This document shows positions 46,308 to 55,668 of a stretch of 64,000 nucleotides of DNA, piece by piece. Each line of letters begins with the position of its first letter. Position 1 is the stretch's first letter. This stretch comes from Ovoidimarina sp963698645 (GTDB lineage: Bacteria; Pseudomonadota; Alphaproteobacteria; Rhodobacterales; Rhodobacteraceae). The stretch covers positions 1,057,313-1,121,312 of the forward strand of contig CAVORP010000007.1 of the NCBI GenBank assembly GCA_963698645.1. The letters are read 5' to 3'. The position numbers and the translations under genes are program-made. The notes beneath the pieces were generated by a model. It saw nothing but the letters and a program-made list of their open reading frames with translations. It was not told the origin of the DNA and searched no databases.

Positions 46308-47350
46308 CCGAAGGCCGGGTTCGGGACGAGGTGGCGCGGCTCTTGGCGGCGTTCGAGGCGCGCGGCGCGGTGCGGATCGAGGCGGATATCCTGCAACCGG
46401 CCGAGACGCTTCTTGACCTCTATGGCGAGGATATCAGGGCGCGGGCCTTCGTGACCGCCGATCCCTTGCGGGGCGAGGCGATGCTGCGCCCGGATTTCAC
46501 GGTGCCGGTGGTGCAGATGCATCTGGCCGGGGGCGCGGAGACTGCGCGTTATACCTATGCCGGGCCGGTGTTCCGGAAACAGCCGGATGCGGATCGTCCG
46601 GTCGAGTTCGAGCAGGTGGGGTACGAGCTTTTTGGCGGGGCGGACCGGGCCGTGGCGGATGCCGAGGTATTCGCGGCGTTCCACGAATTGCTGACGCCGC
46701 ACGGGATGATGCCCGCCACGGGAGATATCGGGCTGATCCGGGCCGCGGTTCTGGGGCTGCGCACGAGCGAGATCCGCAAGCAGGCGCTGATGCGCCATTT
46801 GTGGCGGCCGCGGCGGTTCCGGGCGCTGGTGGAACGGTATCGCGCGGTGCGGCCCGTTCCCGCGCTTGCGGGTTCGCCCGAGAGCCCCGAGATCGGATTG
46901 CGCAGCCGGGCCGAGGTCGAGGCGCGGCTGGCCGCCCTTGCCCTTGATGCGACGGTGCCGCCCCTGTCGGAGGGCGAAGCGGCCCTGCTGGACGCGATAC
47001 TTGCGCTGAAGGAAGCCAGCGGGATGGTCCTGCCGCAGTTGCGCGATATCGCGGTGGATATGCCGGCGATCCGCGAGGCGGTGGTCGGGTTCGAGGCACG
47101 GTTGGCGGCGCTGGACGCCGTCGGGATTGACGCGGCGCGTGTGCCGTTCGAGGCGAGTTACGGACGCACGACCCTTGAGTATTACGACGGGTTCGTCTTT
47201 GGGTTCGTGGCCCCGGCGCGGCCCGACCTGCCGCCGGTGGCGACGGGTGGGCGGTATGACACGCTGACCCGCGCACTGGGCGGGGGCAGGGACGCCGCTT
47301 CCGTGGGCGGTGTCGTGCGGCCGGGCCTGTTGACGGAGTTGTCGTCATGA
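46304..47350 (+). CDS. hisZ: ATP phosphoribosyltransferase regulatory subunit HisZ
   Basis: HisZ resembles the HisS catalytic core but lacks tRNA charging; it forms the hetero-octamer with short HisG and makes it histidine-sensitive. Of 348 residues, RPDFTVPVVQMHLAGGAETA, RYTYAGPVFRKQPDADRPVE, FEQVGYELFGGADRAVADAE and YYDGFVFGFVAPARPDLPPV are recognisable. It starts in the hisS stop and ends over the hisG start, both as ATGA overlaps. Confidence 0.94.
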   Translation: MTEGRVRDEVARLLAAFEARGAVRIEADILQPAETLLDLYGEDIRARAFVTADPLRGEAMLRPDFTVPVVQMHLAGGAETARYTYAGPVFRKQPDADRPVEFEQVGYELFGGADRAVADAEVFAAFHELLTPHGMMPATGDIGLIRAAVLGLRTSEIRKQALMRHLWRPRRFRALVERYRAVRPVPALAGSPESPEIGLRSRAEVEARLAALALDATVPPLSEGEAALLDAILALKEASGMVLPQLRDIAVDMPAIREAVVGFEARLAALDAVGIDAARVPFEASYGRTTLEYYDGFVFGFVAPARPDLPPVATGGRYDTLTRALGGGRDAASVGGVVRPGLLTELSS

Positions 47351-48045
47351 CGCTCAAGCTTGGCATTCCGTCCAAGGGACGGCTGATGGAGAAGACGTTC
47401 GACTGGTTCGGCGCGCGCGGAATCGAGATGCGGCCGGCGGGATCGGGGCGCGAATACCTTGCCGAAGTGGCGGTGGACGGGCTTGAGATCGTGCTTCTGG
47501 CAGCGGGCGAGATTCCGCGCGAACTGGGCGCGGGACGCATCCATCTGGGCGTGACCGGTATGGATGTGGTGCAGGACCGGCTGCCCCATTGGGACATGCA
47601 GGTCAAGGAACTGGCGCAACTGGGGTTCGGCCATGCCGACCTGACGATCGCGGTGCCGGATTTCTGGCACGACGTGTCGACGTTGCACGATCTTGATGCC
47701 GCGGCGGCGGCATTCCGGGCGACCCATGGTCACCGGCTTCGGATAGCCACCAAGTATCACCGGCTGGTCCGCGAATTCCTGCGTTTGCAGGGTGTTGCCG
47801 ATTACAGCCTTGTGGACAGCCAGGGCGCGACCGAGGGTACGGTGCGCAACCTGACCGCCGAGGCGATTGCCGATATCACCTCGACCGGAGAGACGTTGCG
47901 GGCCAATCACCTGCGGCCTCTGGAGGACGGGGTGATCCTGAAGAGCCAGGCCGCGCTCTACAAATCACGGGCCGCCGATTGGTCGGGCGACGGGCGGAAC
48001 CTTTTCGCGGCGCTTATCGAGAAGATCGGGCTGGGCGCGTCCTAG
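47347..48045 (+). CDS. hisG: ATP phosphoribosyltransferase catalytic subunit HisG (short form)
   Basis: The first enzyme of histidine synthesis, joining ATP and PRPP. At 232 residues it is the short form without the ACT domain, which needs HisZ. Motifs: LKLGIPSKGRLMEKTFDWFG, LGVTGMDVVQDRLPHWDMQV, TKYHRLVREFLRLQGVADYS and SQGATEGTVRNLTAEAIADI near the PRPP site. The ATGA overlap with hisZ supports coupled production of the two subunits. Confidence 0.95.
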   Translation: MTLKLGIPSKGRLMEKTFDWFGARGIEMRPAGSGREYLAEVAVDGLEIVLLAAGEIPRELGAGRIHLGVTGMDVVQDRLPHWDMQVKELAQLGFGHADLTIAVPDFWHDVSTLHDLDAAAAAFRATHGHRLRIATKYHRLVREFLRLQGVADYSLVDSQGATEGTVRNLTAEAIADITSTGETLRANHLRPLEDGVILKSQAALYKSRAADWSGDGRNLFAALIEKIGLGAS

Positions 48046-48102
48046 CACCCTTGCGCTCCCCCCCTGTGGAGACGCAGACTGGGTGCTGAAAGGAGCCGAT
48101 CC

Positions 48103-48495
48103 ATGACGCTGATCGAGGAGGCGCGGCGCGTGCGCGAGAATGCCCATGCGCCCTATTCGCGGTTCAAGGTCGGTGCGGCGTTGCGCACTGTCTCGGGCCG
48201 GGTTTTTGTCGGATGCAATGTCGAGAACGTCGCCTATCCCGAAGGGACCTGCGCCGAGGCGGGCGCGATCGCGGCGATGTGTGCCGCGGGCGAGTACGAG
48301 ATTGCCGAGGTCGCGGTGATCGCCGACAGCCCCGACCCGGTGCCGCCCTGCGGCGGGTGCCGACAGAAGCTGGCGGAATTCGCCGCGGGCGATGTTGCGG
48401 TGACGATGGCGACGCTGGACGGGGCGGAGCAGGTGGTGACCGTCGCCGGTCTTTTGCCCGGCGCCTTTGTCGCCGGTCACATGGACAGGGCCTGA
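48103..48495 (+). CDS. cdd: Cytidine deaminase Cdd
   Basis: Zinc enzyme deaminating cytidine and deoxycytidine. Of 130 residues, the active site is YPEGTCAEAGAIAAMCAAGE (C-A-E) with the second pair PVPPCGGCRQKLAEF. APYSRFKVGAALRT is the N-terminal hallmark. AAAGGAG precedes the ATG at 48103. It is the first gene of a five-gene nucleoside-salvage operon. Confidence 0.95.
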   Translation: MTLIEEARRVRENAHAPYSRFKVGAALRTVSGRVFVGCNVENVAYPEGTCAEAGAIAAMCAAGEYEIAEVAVIADSPDPVPPCGGCRQKLAEFAAGDVAVTMATLDGAEQVVTVAGLLPGAFVAGHMDRA

Positions 48496-48496
48496 G

Positions 48497-49801
48497 ATGG
48501 ACGCGCGGACGATCCTCAGCCGGTTGCGGACCGGAGAACAGCTCTCGCGCGACGAGATCGGCTGGTTCGCACAGGGGCTTGCCACGGGTGCGGTCACGGA
48601 CGCACAGGCCGGGGCCTTTGCGATGGGCGTCTGCCTTCAGGGGCTTGGCGAGGCGGGACGCGTGGCGCTGACCGAGGCGATGCGCGACTCGGGCACGCGG
48701 CTGGTCTGGGACCTGCCCGCGCCCGTCGCCGACAAGCACTCCACGGGCGGCTTGGGGGACGTGGTGTCGCTGTTGCTGGCCCCGATCCTGGCCGAGGCGG
48801 GGGTCTATTGCCCGATGATCTCGGGGCGCGGGCTTGGGCATACCGGGGGCACGCTCGACAAGCTCGAGGCGATCCCGGGGTTCACCGTCGATCTTGACGA
48901 GGCGCGGTTTCGGGCCGTCGTGGGCGACGTGGGATGCGCCATCGTTTCGGCCTCGGGCGATCTGGCGCCGGCGGACAAACGGCTTTACGCGGTGCGCGAT
49001 GTGAGCGGGACGGTGGAGAGCATCGACCTGATCACCGCGTCGATCCTGTCGAAGAAGCTGGCCGCGGGGCTGGAGGCGCTGGTTCTGGATGTGAAGGCGG
49101 GGACGGGTGCGTTCATGGCCACGGTCGAGGAGGCGCGTGCACTTGCTCAGGCGCTTGTGCAGACGGCCAACGGGGCCGGGTGCCGGACCACGGCGCTGAT
49201 GACGGATATGTGGCAGCCGCTTGCCTCGGCGGTGGGTAATGCGGTCGAGGTGCGGGCGGTGGTCACGGCCCTGTCCGGCGGTGAGGCGCGGCTTGCGGAG
49301 TTGACCGTTGCGCTGTGTGGTGAGGTTCTTGCCCTTGCCGGTGTGGCGGAGAGCGCCGAGGCCGGTACCGCGACGGCGCGGGCCATTCTGGAGGACGGGC
49401 GGGCGGCGGAACGGTTCGGGCGGATGGTGGCCGCGCAGGGGGGACCTGCGGATTTCATTGAGCGCTGCGACCAGCATCTGCCAAAGGCACCGGTGGCCCA
49501 TGTCGTGCGTGCCGGTGTCGCGGGGTATGTCGCGGCGATCGACGGGCGGGCGCTGGGCCTTGCGGTGGTTGCCATGGGCGGTGGCCGGATGCGGGGCGGC
49601 GATCAGGTTGATCCGCGCGTCGGGCTGACCGGGGTCGCGCCGCTTGGTGCGAAACTGGCGCCCGATACGCCGCTTGCGGTGATCCATGCGGCGGACGAGG
49701 CGATGGCGCAGGCTGCGGAGCAGGCATTTCGTGCGGCAGTGACGATCACGTCCGAGCCGGTTGCGTCGGGGCCATTGATCCTTGAAAGGATAGCATTGTG
49801 A
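48497..49801 (+). CDS. deoA: Thymidine phosphorylase DeoA
   Basis: Cleaves thymidine or deoxyuridine with phosphate to base and deoxyribose-1-phosphate. Of 434 residues, the family signature DKHSTGGLGDVVSLLLAPIL is near residue 80. SGRGLGHTGGTLDKLEAIPG and LDVKAGTGAFMATVEEARAL follow, and GYVAAIDGRALGLAVVAMGG is C-terminal. The ATG at 48497 lies one base after the cdd stop. The stop overlaps the deoB GTG (GTGA). Confidence 0.95.
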   Translation: MDARTILSRLRTGEQLSRDEIGWFAQGLATGAVTDAQAGAFAMGVCLQGLGEAGRVALTEAMRDSGTRLVWDLPAPVADKHSTGGLGDVVSLLLAPILAEAGVYCPMISGRGLGHTGGTLDKLEAIPGFTVDLDEARFRAVVGDVGCAIVSASGDLAPADKRLYAVRDVSGTVESIDLITASILSKKLAAGLEALVLDVKAGTGAFMATVEEARALAQALVQTANGAGCRTTALMTDMWQPLASAVGNAVEVRAVVTALSGGEARLAELTVALCGEVLALAGVAESAEAGTATARAILEDGRAAERFGRMVAAQGGPADFIERCDQHLPKAPVAHVVRAGVAGYVAAIDGRALGLAVVAMGGGRMRGGDQVDPRVGLTGVAPLGAKLAPDTPLAVIHAADEAMAQAAEQAFRAAVTITSEPVASGPLILERIAL

Positions 49802-51006
49802 GGCGGGCCTTTCTGATCGTGATCGATTCGGCCGGCTGCGGTGGCGCGCCGGATGCGGATGCGTTTTTCAACGAGGACCGCCCGGATACCGGGGCCAATA
49901 CGCTTGGGCATATCGCGCAGCATTGTGCCGGCGGTCAGGCTGATACGGGGCGGTCGGGACCTTTGCGGATGCCGCATCTGGACCGGCTGGGCCTGGGGGC
50001 TGCGGTGCGGCTCGCCTCGGGCGATGCGACGCCGGGGTTGGAGGCCGCGCCAGAGGGGCTTTGGGGTGCGGCGACCGAGGTTTCGAAGGGCAAGGACACG
50101 CCCTCGGGGCATTGGGAGCTTGCGGGCCTGCCGGTGCCGTGGGACTGGACCTATTTTCCCGATGCCGAGCCGGCCTTTCCCGAGGAATTGGTGGCTGAAG
50201 TGTGCCGGTTGGCCGGCACGGATGGCATTCTGGGAAATCGCCATGCGCCCGGCACCGCGATCATCGAGGAGGAGGGCCCGCGCCATCTCGAGACCGGCTG
50301 GCCGATTTGCTATACCTCGGCAGACAGCGTGTTCCAGATCGCCGCCCACGAAGAGGCGTTCGGGCTGGAGCGGCTTCTGAAGCTTTGCAAGGATCTTGCG
50401 CCGACGCTGCACGCGATGCGGGTCGGCCGGGTGATCGCGCGGCCCTTTGTCGGCGTTCCCGGCGCTTTTGTGCGCACGCCGCACCGGCGCGATTATGCGA
50501 TTACCCCGCCGGGTCCGACCCTGTGCGACTGGGCCCATGATGCGGGCCGTTGCGTGCATGCGGTGGGCAAGATCGGGGATATCTTCTCGATGCAGGGGAT
50601 CGACGACGTGGCGAAGGGAACGGATGCGGAGCTGATGGAGCATCTGGTGGGGCTTGTGGCCTCGGCCGAGGATGGGAGCCTGACCTTCGCCAATTTCGTC
50701 GAGTTCGACAGCGTCTATGGCCACCGCCGCGACGTGGCGGGATATGCGCGCGCGCTGGAATGGTTCGACGCGCAGGTGCCACGCCTGATGGGCGCGATGC
50801 GCGAGGGCGATCTGATGATCTTTACCGCCGATCACGGCAACGATCCCAGTTGGACCGGAACCGATCACACTCGCGAACGGGTGCCGGTGGTGGGAACGGG
50901 GCTGGGCTTGCGACCTGTGGGTAATGTGGGGTTCGTCGACGTCGCGGCCAGCATCGCGGCCCATCTGGGCGTGCCCGCACAGGGGCCGGGGAAGTCATTC
51001 CTGTGA
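49798..51006 (+). CDS. deoB: Phosphopentomutase DeoB
   Basis: Interconverts (deoxy)ribose-1- and 5-phosphate, joining DeoA products to central metabolism. Of 402 residues, it has the alkaline-phosphatase fold: FLIVIDSAGCGGAPDADAFF, ANTLGHIAQH, KGKDTPSGHWELAGLPVPWD and the metal site IFTADHGNDPSWTGTDHTRE. GTG start within the deoA stop. Its stop overlaps the adenosine deaminase ATG. Confidence 0.95.
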   Translation: MRRAFLIVIDSAGCGGAPDADAFFNEDRPDTGANTLGHIAQHCAGGQADTGRSGPLRMPHLDRLGLGAAVRLASGDATPGLEAAPEGLWGAATEVSKGKDTPSGHWELAGLPVPWDWTYFPDAEPAFPEELVAEVCRLAGTDGILGNRHAPGTAIIEEEGPRHLETGWPICYTSADSVFQIAAHEEAFGLERLLKLCKDLAPTLHAMRVGRVIARPFVGVPGAFVRTPHRRDYAITPPGPTLCDWAHDAGRCVHAVGKIGDIFSMQGIDDVAKGTDAELMEHLVGLVASAEDGSLTFANFVEFDSVYGHRRDVAGYARALEWFDAQVPRLMGAMREGDLMIFTADHGNDPSWTGTDHTRERVPVVGTGLGLRPVGNVGFVDVAASIAAHLGVPAQGPGKSFL

Positions 51007-51990
51007 GCTTGAAGGACATGCCCAAGGTCGAGTTGCATCTGCACCTCGAAGGTGCCGCTCCGCCCGGGTTCATCCGCGGGCTGGCGCAGGAGAAATCGGT
51101 GGATCTTTCGGGGATCTTCGACGCGCGGGGCGATTATCGTTTTGCCGATTTCTGGGATTTCCTGAAGGTCTATGAAGCGGCCACCTCGGTCCTGCAGAGC
51201 GCCGAGGATTACGCCCGTCTGACCCGGGCGGTTCTGGCCGAAAGCGCGTCGAATGGGGTGATCTATTCCGAGACTTTTCTGAGCCCGGATTTCTGTGGCG
51301 GGCGGGATGTGGGCGCGTGGCGCGAATACCTCCATGCGATACGGGAGGCGGCGGATCAGGCGGAACGGGAGGACGGGATCATCCTGCGCGGCATCGTCAC
51401 GCCGATCCGGCATTTCGGGCCCGAGAAGGCGCGCGAGACGGCACTTTGCGCGGCCGAGACCGCCGGAGACTGGATCGTGGGGTTCGGGATCGCGGGCGAC
51501 GAGAAGACCGGGGAGCCCGGCGATTTCGCGTGGTCCTTCGACATGGCGCGCGAGGCGGGTCTGCGGCTGACCGCCCATGCGGGCGAGTGGCGGGGGGCGG
51601 AGAGCGTGCGCGCGGCCATCGACGACCTTCGGGTCGAGCGGATCGGGCATGGCGTGCGGGCCATCGAGGACCCGGCGCTGGTCGACCGGCTGGCCGAGGA
51701 TGGGATCGTGCTTGAGGTCTGTCCGGGGTCGAACGTGGTGCTGGGAGTCTATCCCCACTGGCATTCTCACCCGATCGAGAAGCTGCGCGCCGCGGGGGTG
51801 AAGGTGACCGTTTCCACCGATGACCCGCCGTTCTTTCACACCACCATGTCGCACGAGTTCGACCGGCTGGCCGATACGTTTGGCTGGGACCGGGGTGAAT
51901 TCGATGACACTGAACCGGACCGCCGCCGAAGCCGCATTCTGTGACGACGCGACGCGCGCCAAACTATTGAAGAAACTGGAGAGCCAATGA
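51003..51990 (+). CDS. add: Adenosine deaminase, frameshift near the C-terminus
   Basis: Zinc hydrolase converting adenosine to inosine. Motifs: PKVELHLHLEGAAPPGFIRG (metal H-x-H), LRLTAHAGEWRGAESVRAAI, VERIGHGVRAIEDPALVDRL and GVKVTVSTDDPPFFHTTMSH. A one-base change near 51903 breaks the frame after DRGEF; the other frame continues MTLNRTAAEAAFCDDATRAK and LLKKLESQ to the TGA at 51988-51990, overlapping upp (ATGA). The product is about 328 residues. The frameshift is probably a consensus error. Confidence 0.93.
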
Positions 51991-52619
51991 CCGAGCATCT
52001 TACTGTCGTTCGTCACCCGCTGGTGCAGCACAAACTGACGCTCATGCGCGAAAAGGACACATCCACGGCGGTGTTCCGGCAACTTCTGCGCGAGATCAGC
52101 CATCTTCTGGCCTATGAGGTGACGCGGAACCTCGAGTTGACGACCAAGTGGATTGAAACGCCCCTGACCGAGATGAAGGCGCCGGTTCTGGACGGGCGCA
52201 AGCTTGCGCTGGTGTCGATCCTGCGGGCAGGCAACGGGTTGCTGGACGGGATGCTGGACCTGATCCCCTCGGCGCGGGTGGGTTTCGTGGGTCTTTACCG
52301 GGACGAGAAGACGCTCAAACCGGTTCAGTATTACTGCAAGTTGCCGAAGGAGCTGGACGAACGGCTGGTGATCGCGGTCGATCCGATGCTGGCCACGGGC
52401 AATTCCTCGGTCGCGGCGATCGATCTTCTGAAGGCGGCGGGGGCGACGAATATCCGCTTTCTGTGCCTGCTGGCGGCACCCGAGGGTGTGGCGCGGATGA
52501 AGGAGGCGCATCCGGATGTGCCCGTGGTCACCGCGGCGCTGGATGAGAAGCTGAACGAGATGGGGTATATCGTCCCCGGTCTGGGGGATGCGGGCGACCG
52601 CATGTTTGGCACGAAATAG
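51987..52619 (+). CDS. upp: Uracil phosphoribosyltransferase Upp
   Basis: Makes UMP from uracil and PRPP. Of 210 residues, TVVRHPLVQHKLTLMREKDT is near the start. LALVSILRAGNGLLDGMLDL and the PRPP loop VIAVDPMLATGNSSVAAIDL are present, and the uracil-binding end is EMGYIVPGLGDAGDRMFGTK. It is the last gene of the operon and recovers the uracil released by the preceding enzymes. Confidence 0.96.
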   Translation: MTEHLTVVRHPLVQHKLTLMREKDTSTAVFRQLLREISHLLAYEVTRNLELTTKWIETPLTEMKAPVLDGRKLALVSILRAGNGLLDGMLDLIPSARVGFVGLYRDEKTLKPVQYYCKLPKELDERLVIAVDPMLATGNSSVAAIDLLKAAGATNIRFLCLLAAPEGVARMKEAHPDVPVVTAALDEKLNEMGYIVPGLGDAGDRMFGTK

Positions 52620-52741
52620 CGCGCGCCAGGAGCGATTGGCGGGCCGCGTGTCGCGGGACAGGCGGCTTGAGCCCCAGAGTTACTCTTTAAGATCATAGTG
52701 TTGTCAGTTTTTTCTGGCTACAGATAGGGTATCCTGCATCT

Positions 52742-52788
52742 GTCTACTAAAGTCTTAGTTGACAGGATCGCGGTCCCGCGACTAACGT
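52742..52788 (+). promoter_or_regulatory. Sigma-70-like promoter with two overlapping dyads upstream of the GlpV-like gene
   Basis: GTCTACTAA and TTAGTTGAC flank AGTC (52742-52763), a nine-base dyad with one mismatch. Its right arm runs into TTGACA (52759-52764), a perfect -35 box; TAACGT at 52783-52788 is a fair -10 with 18-base spacing. A second perfect dyad TCGCGG-TC-CCGCGA (52768-52781) fills the spacer. Overlapping dyads suggest repressor control. The rest of the 220-base gap (52620-52839) shows no gene. Confidence 0.55.
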
Positions 52789-52839
52789 CATGGCAGCCGG
52801 TCAAGGTCGGCTCACATAGATCTTTGGGAGGAGATAGAG

Positions 52840-54573
52840 ATGCGGAAGTATCTGCTCTCCGCGAGCGCGGCCATAGCCGTCATCGCGGGGTCCGGGTCTG
52901 CGTTTGCCGATGCGGCAGCAGCCCAGAAATGGATTGATCAGGAATTTCAGCCGTCGACGCTCAGCAAGGAAGAGCAGATGGCGGAGATGGAATGGTTCAT
53001 CAAGGCCGCCGAGCCGTTCGCGGGCATGGAAATCAACGTGTTGTCGGAAGGTATTCCGACCCATGGCTATGAAAGCGAAGTCCTGACCAAGGCCTTCGAG
53101 GAAATCACCGGCATCAAGGTCAACCACCAGATCCTTGGTGAGGGCGAAGTCGTTCAGGCCGTGCAGACGCAGATGCAGACGCAGCGGAACCTGTATGACG
53201 GCTATGTCAACGACTCGGACCTGATCGGGACGCATTCGCGCCTGCAGCTTGCCTACAACCTGACCGAGCAGATGGGAGGCGACTGGGCGGCGACGACCTC
53301 GCCCACGCTCGATCTTCAAGATTTCATGGGCATCCAGTTCACCACCGGTCCCGATGGCAACCTGTACCAGTTGCCGGACCAGCAGTTCGCGAACCTGTAC
53401 TGGTTCCGCAAGGACTGGTTCGATGACGAGGACAACAAGGCGGCGTTCAAGGCGAAGTACGGCTATGACCTGGGTGTTCCGGTCAACTGGTCGGCCTATG
53501 AGGATATCGCCGACTTCTTTTCGAACGACGTGCAGGAAATCGATGGCGTCCGCATCTATGGCCACATGGATTACGGCAAGCGCGCGCCCGACCTTGGCTG
53601 GCGTATGACCGATGCGTGGCTGTCCATGGCCGGGACCGGTTCGCCGGGCGAGCCCAACGGCATTCCGATCGACGAATGGGGCATCCGCATGGAAGCCGGT
53701 TCGTGCAACCCGGCCGGTGCGTCGGTGACGCGCGGCGGTGCCGCCAACGGCCCGGCCGCGGTCTATGCGATCCGCAAATGGGACGAATGGCTGCGGAACT
53801 ATGCGCCTCCGGGTGCGGCCAGCTATGACTTCTATCAGTCGCTGCCGGCGCTGGCACAGGGCAACGTGGCCCAGCAGATCTTCTGGTACACCGCCTTCAC
53901 CGCCGACATGGTGAAGCCGCAGTCGGAAGGCAACAATACAGTGGATGCCGACGGCAACCCGCTGTGGCGGATGGCGCCGAGCCCGCATGGCCCCTATTGG
54001 GAAGAAGGCCAGAAAGTTGGCTATCAGGACGTGGGTTCCTGGACCTTCCTCAAGTCGACGCCGTCGGACCGTGCGCAGGCCGCATGGCTTTACGCGCAGT
54101 TCGTGACCTCGAAGACCGTGGACGTGAAGAAATCGCATGTGGGTCTTACGTTCATCCGCAACAGCACTGTGAACCACGAGTCCTTCACGGAACGCGCGCC
54201 GAAGCTGGGTGGTCTGGTGGAATTCTACCGTTCGCCTGACCGTGTGCGCTGGTCGCCCACCGGCATCAACGTGCCGGACTATCCGAAGCTTGCCCAGATC
54301 TGGTGGCAGCAGATCGGTGACGTGAACTCGGGCGCCTTTACCCCGCAAGAGGCGATGGATCGTCTGGCCGAAGAGATGGACATCACAATGGCCCGGATGC
54401 AGCAGGCCGACGAGGCGGCTGGCGTTTATGGCGGCTGCGGCCCGCGTCTGAACGCGGAAAAGGATCCGTCGGAATGGCTGGGCAAAGGTGGCGCCAAGGC
54501 GAAACTGGAGAACGAGAAGCCGCAGGGCGAGACCGTCAACTATGACGAGCTGGTCGCGCGCTGGAACCAGTAA
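52840..54573 (+). CDS. ABC transporter substrate-binding protein, GlpV-like (probable glycerol/polyol importer)
   Basis: A large (577-residue) exported solute-binding protein. The signal peptide is RKYLLSASAAIAVIAGSGSA, cleaved after FA. The body has MEINVLSEGIPTHGYESEVL, KVNHQILGEGEVVQAVQTQM, DLGWRMTDAWLSMAGTGSPG and GAFTPQEAMDRLAEEMDITM, with GVYGGCGPRLN near the end. Length and these blocks resemble the GlpV group of Rhizobium-type glycerol transporters, and a GlpS-like ATPase follows. Glycerol as ligand is therefore an inference. A strong GGGAGGAG site precedes the ATG. No frameshift was seen. Confidence 0.82.
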   Translation: MRKYLLSASAAIAVIAGSGSAFADAAAAQKWIDQEFQPSTLSKEEQMAEMEWFIKAAEPFAGMEINVLSEGIPTHGYESEVLTKAFEEITGIKVNHQILGEGEVVQAVQTQMQTQRNLYDGYVNDSDLIGTHSRLQLAYNLTEQMGGDWAATTSPTLDLQDFMGIQFTTGPDGNLYQLPDQQFANLYWFRKDWFDDEDNKAAFKAKYGYDLGVPVNWSAYEDIADFFSNDVQEIDGVRIYGHMDYGKRAPDLGWRMTDAWLSMAGTGSPGEPNGIPIDEWGIRMEAGSCNPAGASVTRGGAANGPAAVYAIRKWDEWLRNYAPPGAASYDFYQSLPALAQGNVAQQIFWYTAFTADMVKPQSEGNNTVDADGNPLWRMAPSPHGPYWEEGQKVGYQDVGSWTFLKSTPSDRAQAAWLYAQFVTSKTVDVKKSHVGLTFIRNSTVNHESFTERAPKLGGLVEFYRSPDRVRWSPTGINVPDYPKLAQIWWQQIGDVNSGAFTPQEAMDRLAEEMDITMARMQQADEAAGVYGGCGPRLNAEKDPSEWLGKGGAKAKLENEKPQGETVNYDELVARWNQ

Positions 54574-54580
54574 ACCTCCC

Positions 54581-54606
54581 GTCTACCCCTCTCAGGAGGG
54601 GTAGAC
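54581..54606 (+). repeat. Perfect hairpin between binding-protein and ATPase genes
   Basis: GTCTACCCCT (54581-54590) and AGGGGTAGAC (54597-54606) form a perfect ten-base stem with loop CTCAGG, eight bases after the binding-protein stop. There is no T-run, so it probably protects the 5' mRNA segment or partly attenuates, favouring binding protein over ATPase. Confidence 0.7.
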
Positions 54607-54666
54607 ACGAGTGGCCGGAGCCTTGTCACAGGGCTTCGGCCATCACTGACTGGGGACAGGGACAAG

Positions 54667-55661
54667 ATGACGGTTGAGTTGAAAGAGGCCAGCAAGGTCG
54701 TCCGGGGCATCACCCATATCAAGCCGACCTCGCTGTTGCTTGAGCCCGGGCATTTCAATGTTCTTCTGGGGCAGACCGGCGCGGGCAAGACATCATTGAT
54801 CAAGCTGATGGCCGGGCTCGATCCGCTGGCGTCGGGACAGGTCTTCATGAACGGGCAGGATGTGTCGAAGCTTTCGACGCAGAAGCGCAATATCAGCCTC
54901 GTCCACCAGTTCTTTGTGAATTATCCGCACATGACCGTATTCGAGAACATCGCCTCTCCGCTTCGGGTCGCGGGCATGGCGAAATCGGAGATTCAGGGCC
55001 GCGTGGAAGAGGCCGCCGATATCCTGCAACTGCGTCCGATGCTGGGACGGCGTCCGCAGGAACTGAGCGGCGGGCAACAGCAGCGCTGTGCCCTTGCCCG
55101 CGCGATCGCCAAGGAAAGCCGCGCGGTGTTTCTGGACGAACCGCTGGCGAACCTCGATTACAAGTTGCGCGAAGAGCTTCGCGAGCAGCTTCCCGAATTG
55201 TTTGCCGGACGCGGCGCGGTCGTCGTCTATGCCACGTCCGAGCCGGAGGAAGCGCTGTTCTGGGCGGCAAAACGGCGTTGATGAGTGATGGGACGGTCAC
55301 CCAGTTCGGGACGACCGCCGAAATCTATCGCAAGCCCGACAGCCTGACTGCGGCGCGGGTGTTTTCGGATCCGCCGATCAATGCCGCACGCATTCGAAGA
55401 CCGGGACGCAGGCGAAGCTTGCGACCGGGGTGTCATGGACGATCCGCGGCGAGGCGGCGCCTTCCCGATGGCGATTACACCATGGCGATCCGCCCGCATC
55501 ATGTCAGCCCGCTTTCGGGCGGTGCGGATTAGCTGGCACTGCGCAGGGGGACCGTTCTCGTGACCGAATTGTCGGGTTCGTAGTTCAGCGCCCATTTCCA
55601 GATGGGCGAGGATGGCTGGGTATCCCTGGCCCACGGCGTTCATCCCTACCAGGTGGGGGAA
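54667..55661 (+). CDS. GlpS-like ABC transporter ATP-binding protein, truncated by the assembly junction
   Basis: An ATPase of the sugar/glycerol importer type. Walker A LLGQTGAGKTSLIKLMAGLD, signature PQELSGGQQQRCALARAIAK and Walker B SRAVFLDEPLANLDYKLREE are intact. After EPEEAL the frame breaks (one base lost near 55262), continuing MSDGTVTQFGTTAEIYRKPD, VFSDPPINAARI, GDYTMAIRPHHVSPLSGG, then GTVLVTELSGS and AHFQMGEDGWVSLAHGVHPY. Homology ends at about 55661, inside the C-terminal TOBE-like domain, where unrelated sequence starts. Its ATG follows GGGACAAG. The cognate permeases expected next are missing. Confidence 0.85.
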
Positions 55662-55668
55662 TGCATCC
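55650..55668. other. Chimeric junction: alphaproteobacterial to planctomycete-like DNA
   Basis: To the left, the plus strand encodes the GlpS-like ATPase up to HPYQVGE. To the right, the minus strand encodes a small lipoprotein whose frame continues to TAKFADAFP and then turns into antisense of the ATPase. Gene families, frame quality and neighbourhood all change here, with no tRNA, direct repeat, integrase or IS end at the point. Confidence 0.85.
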
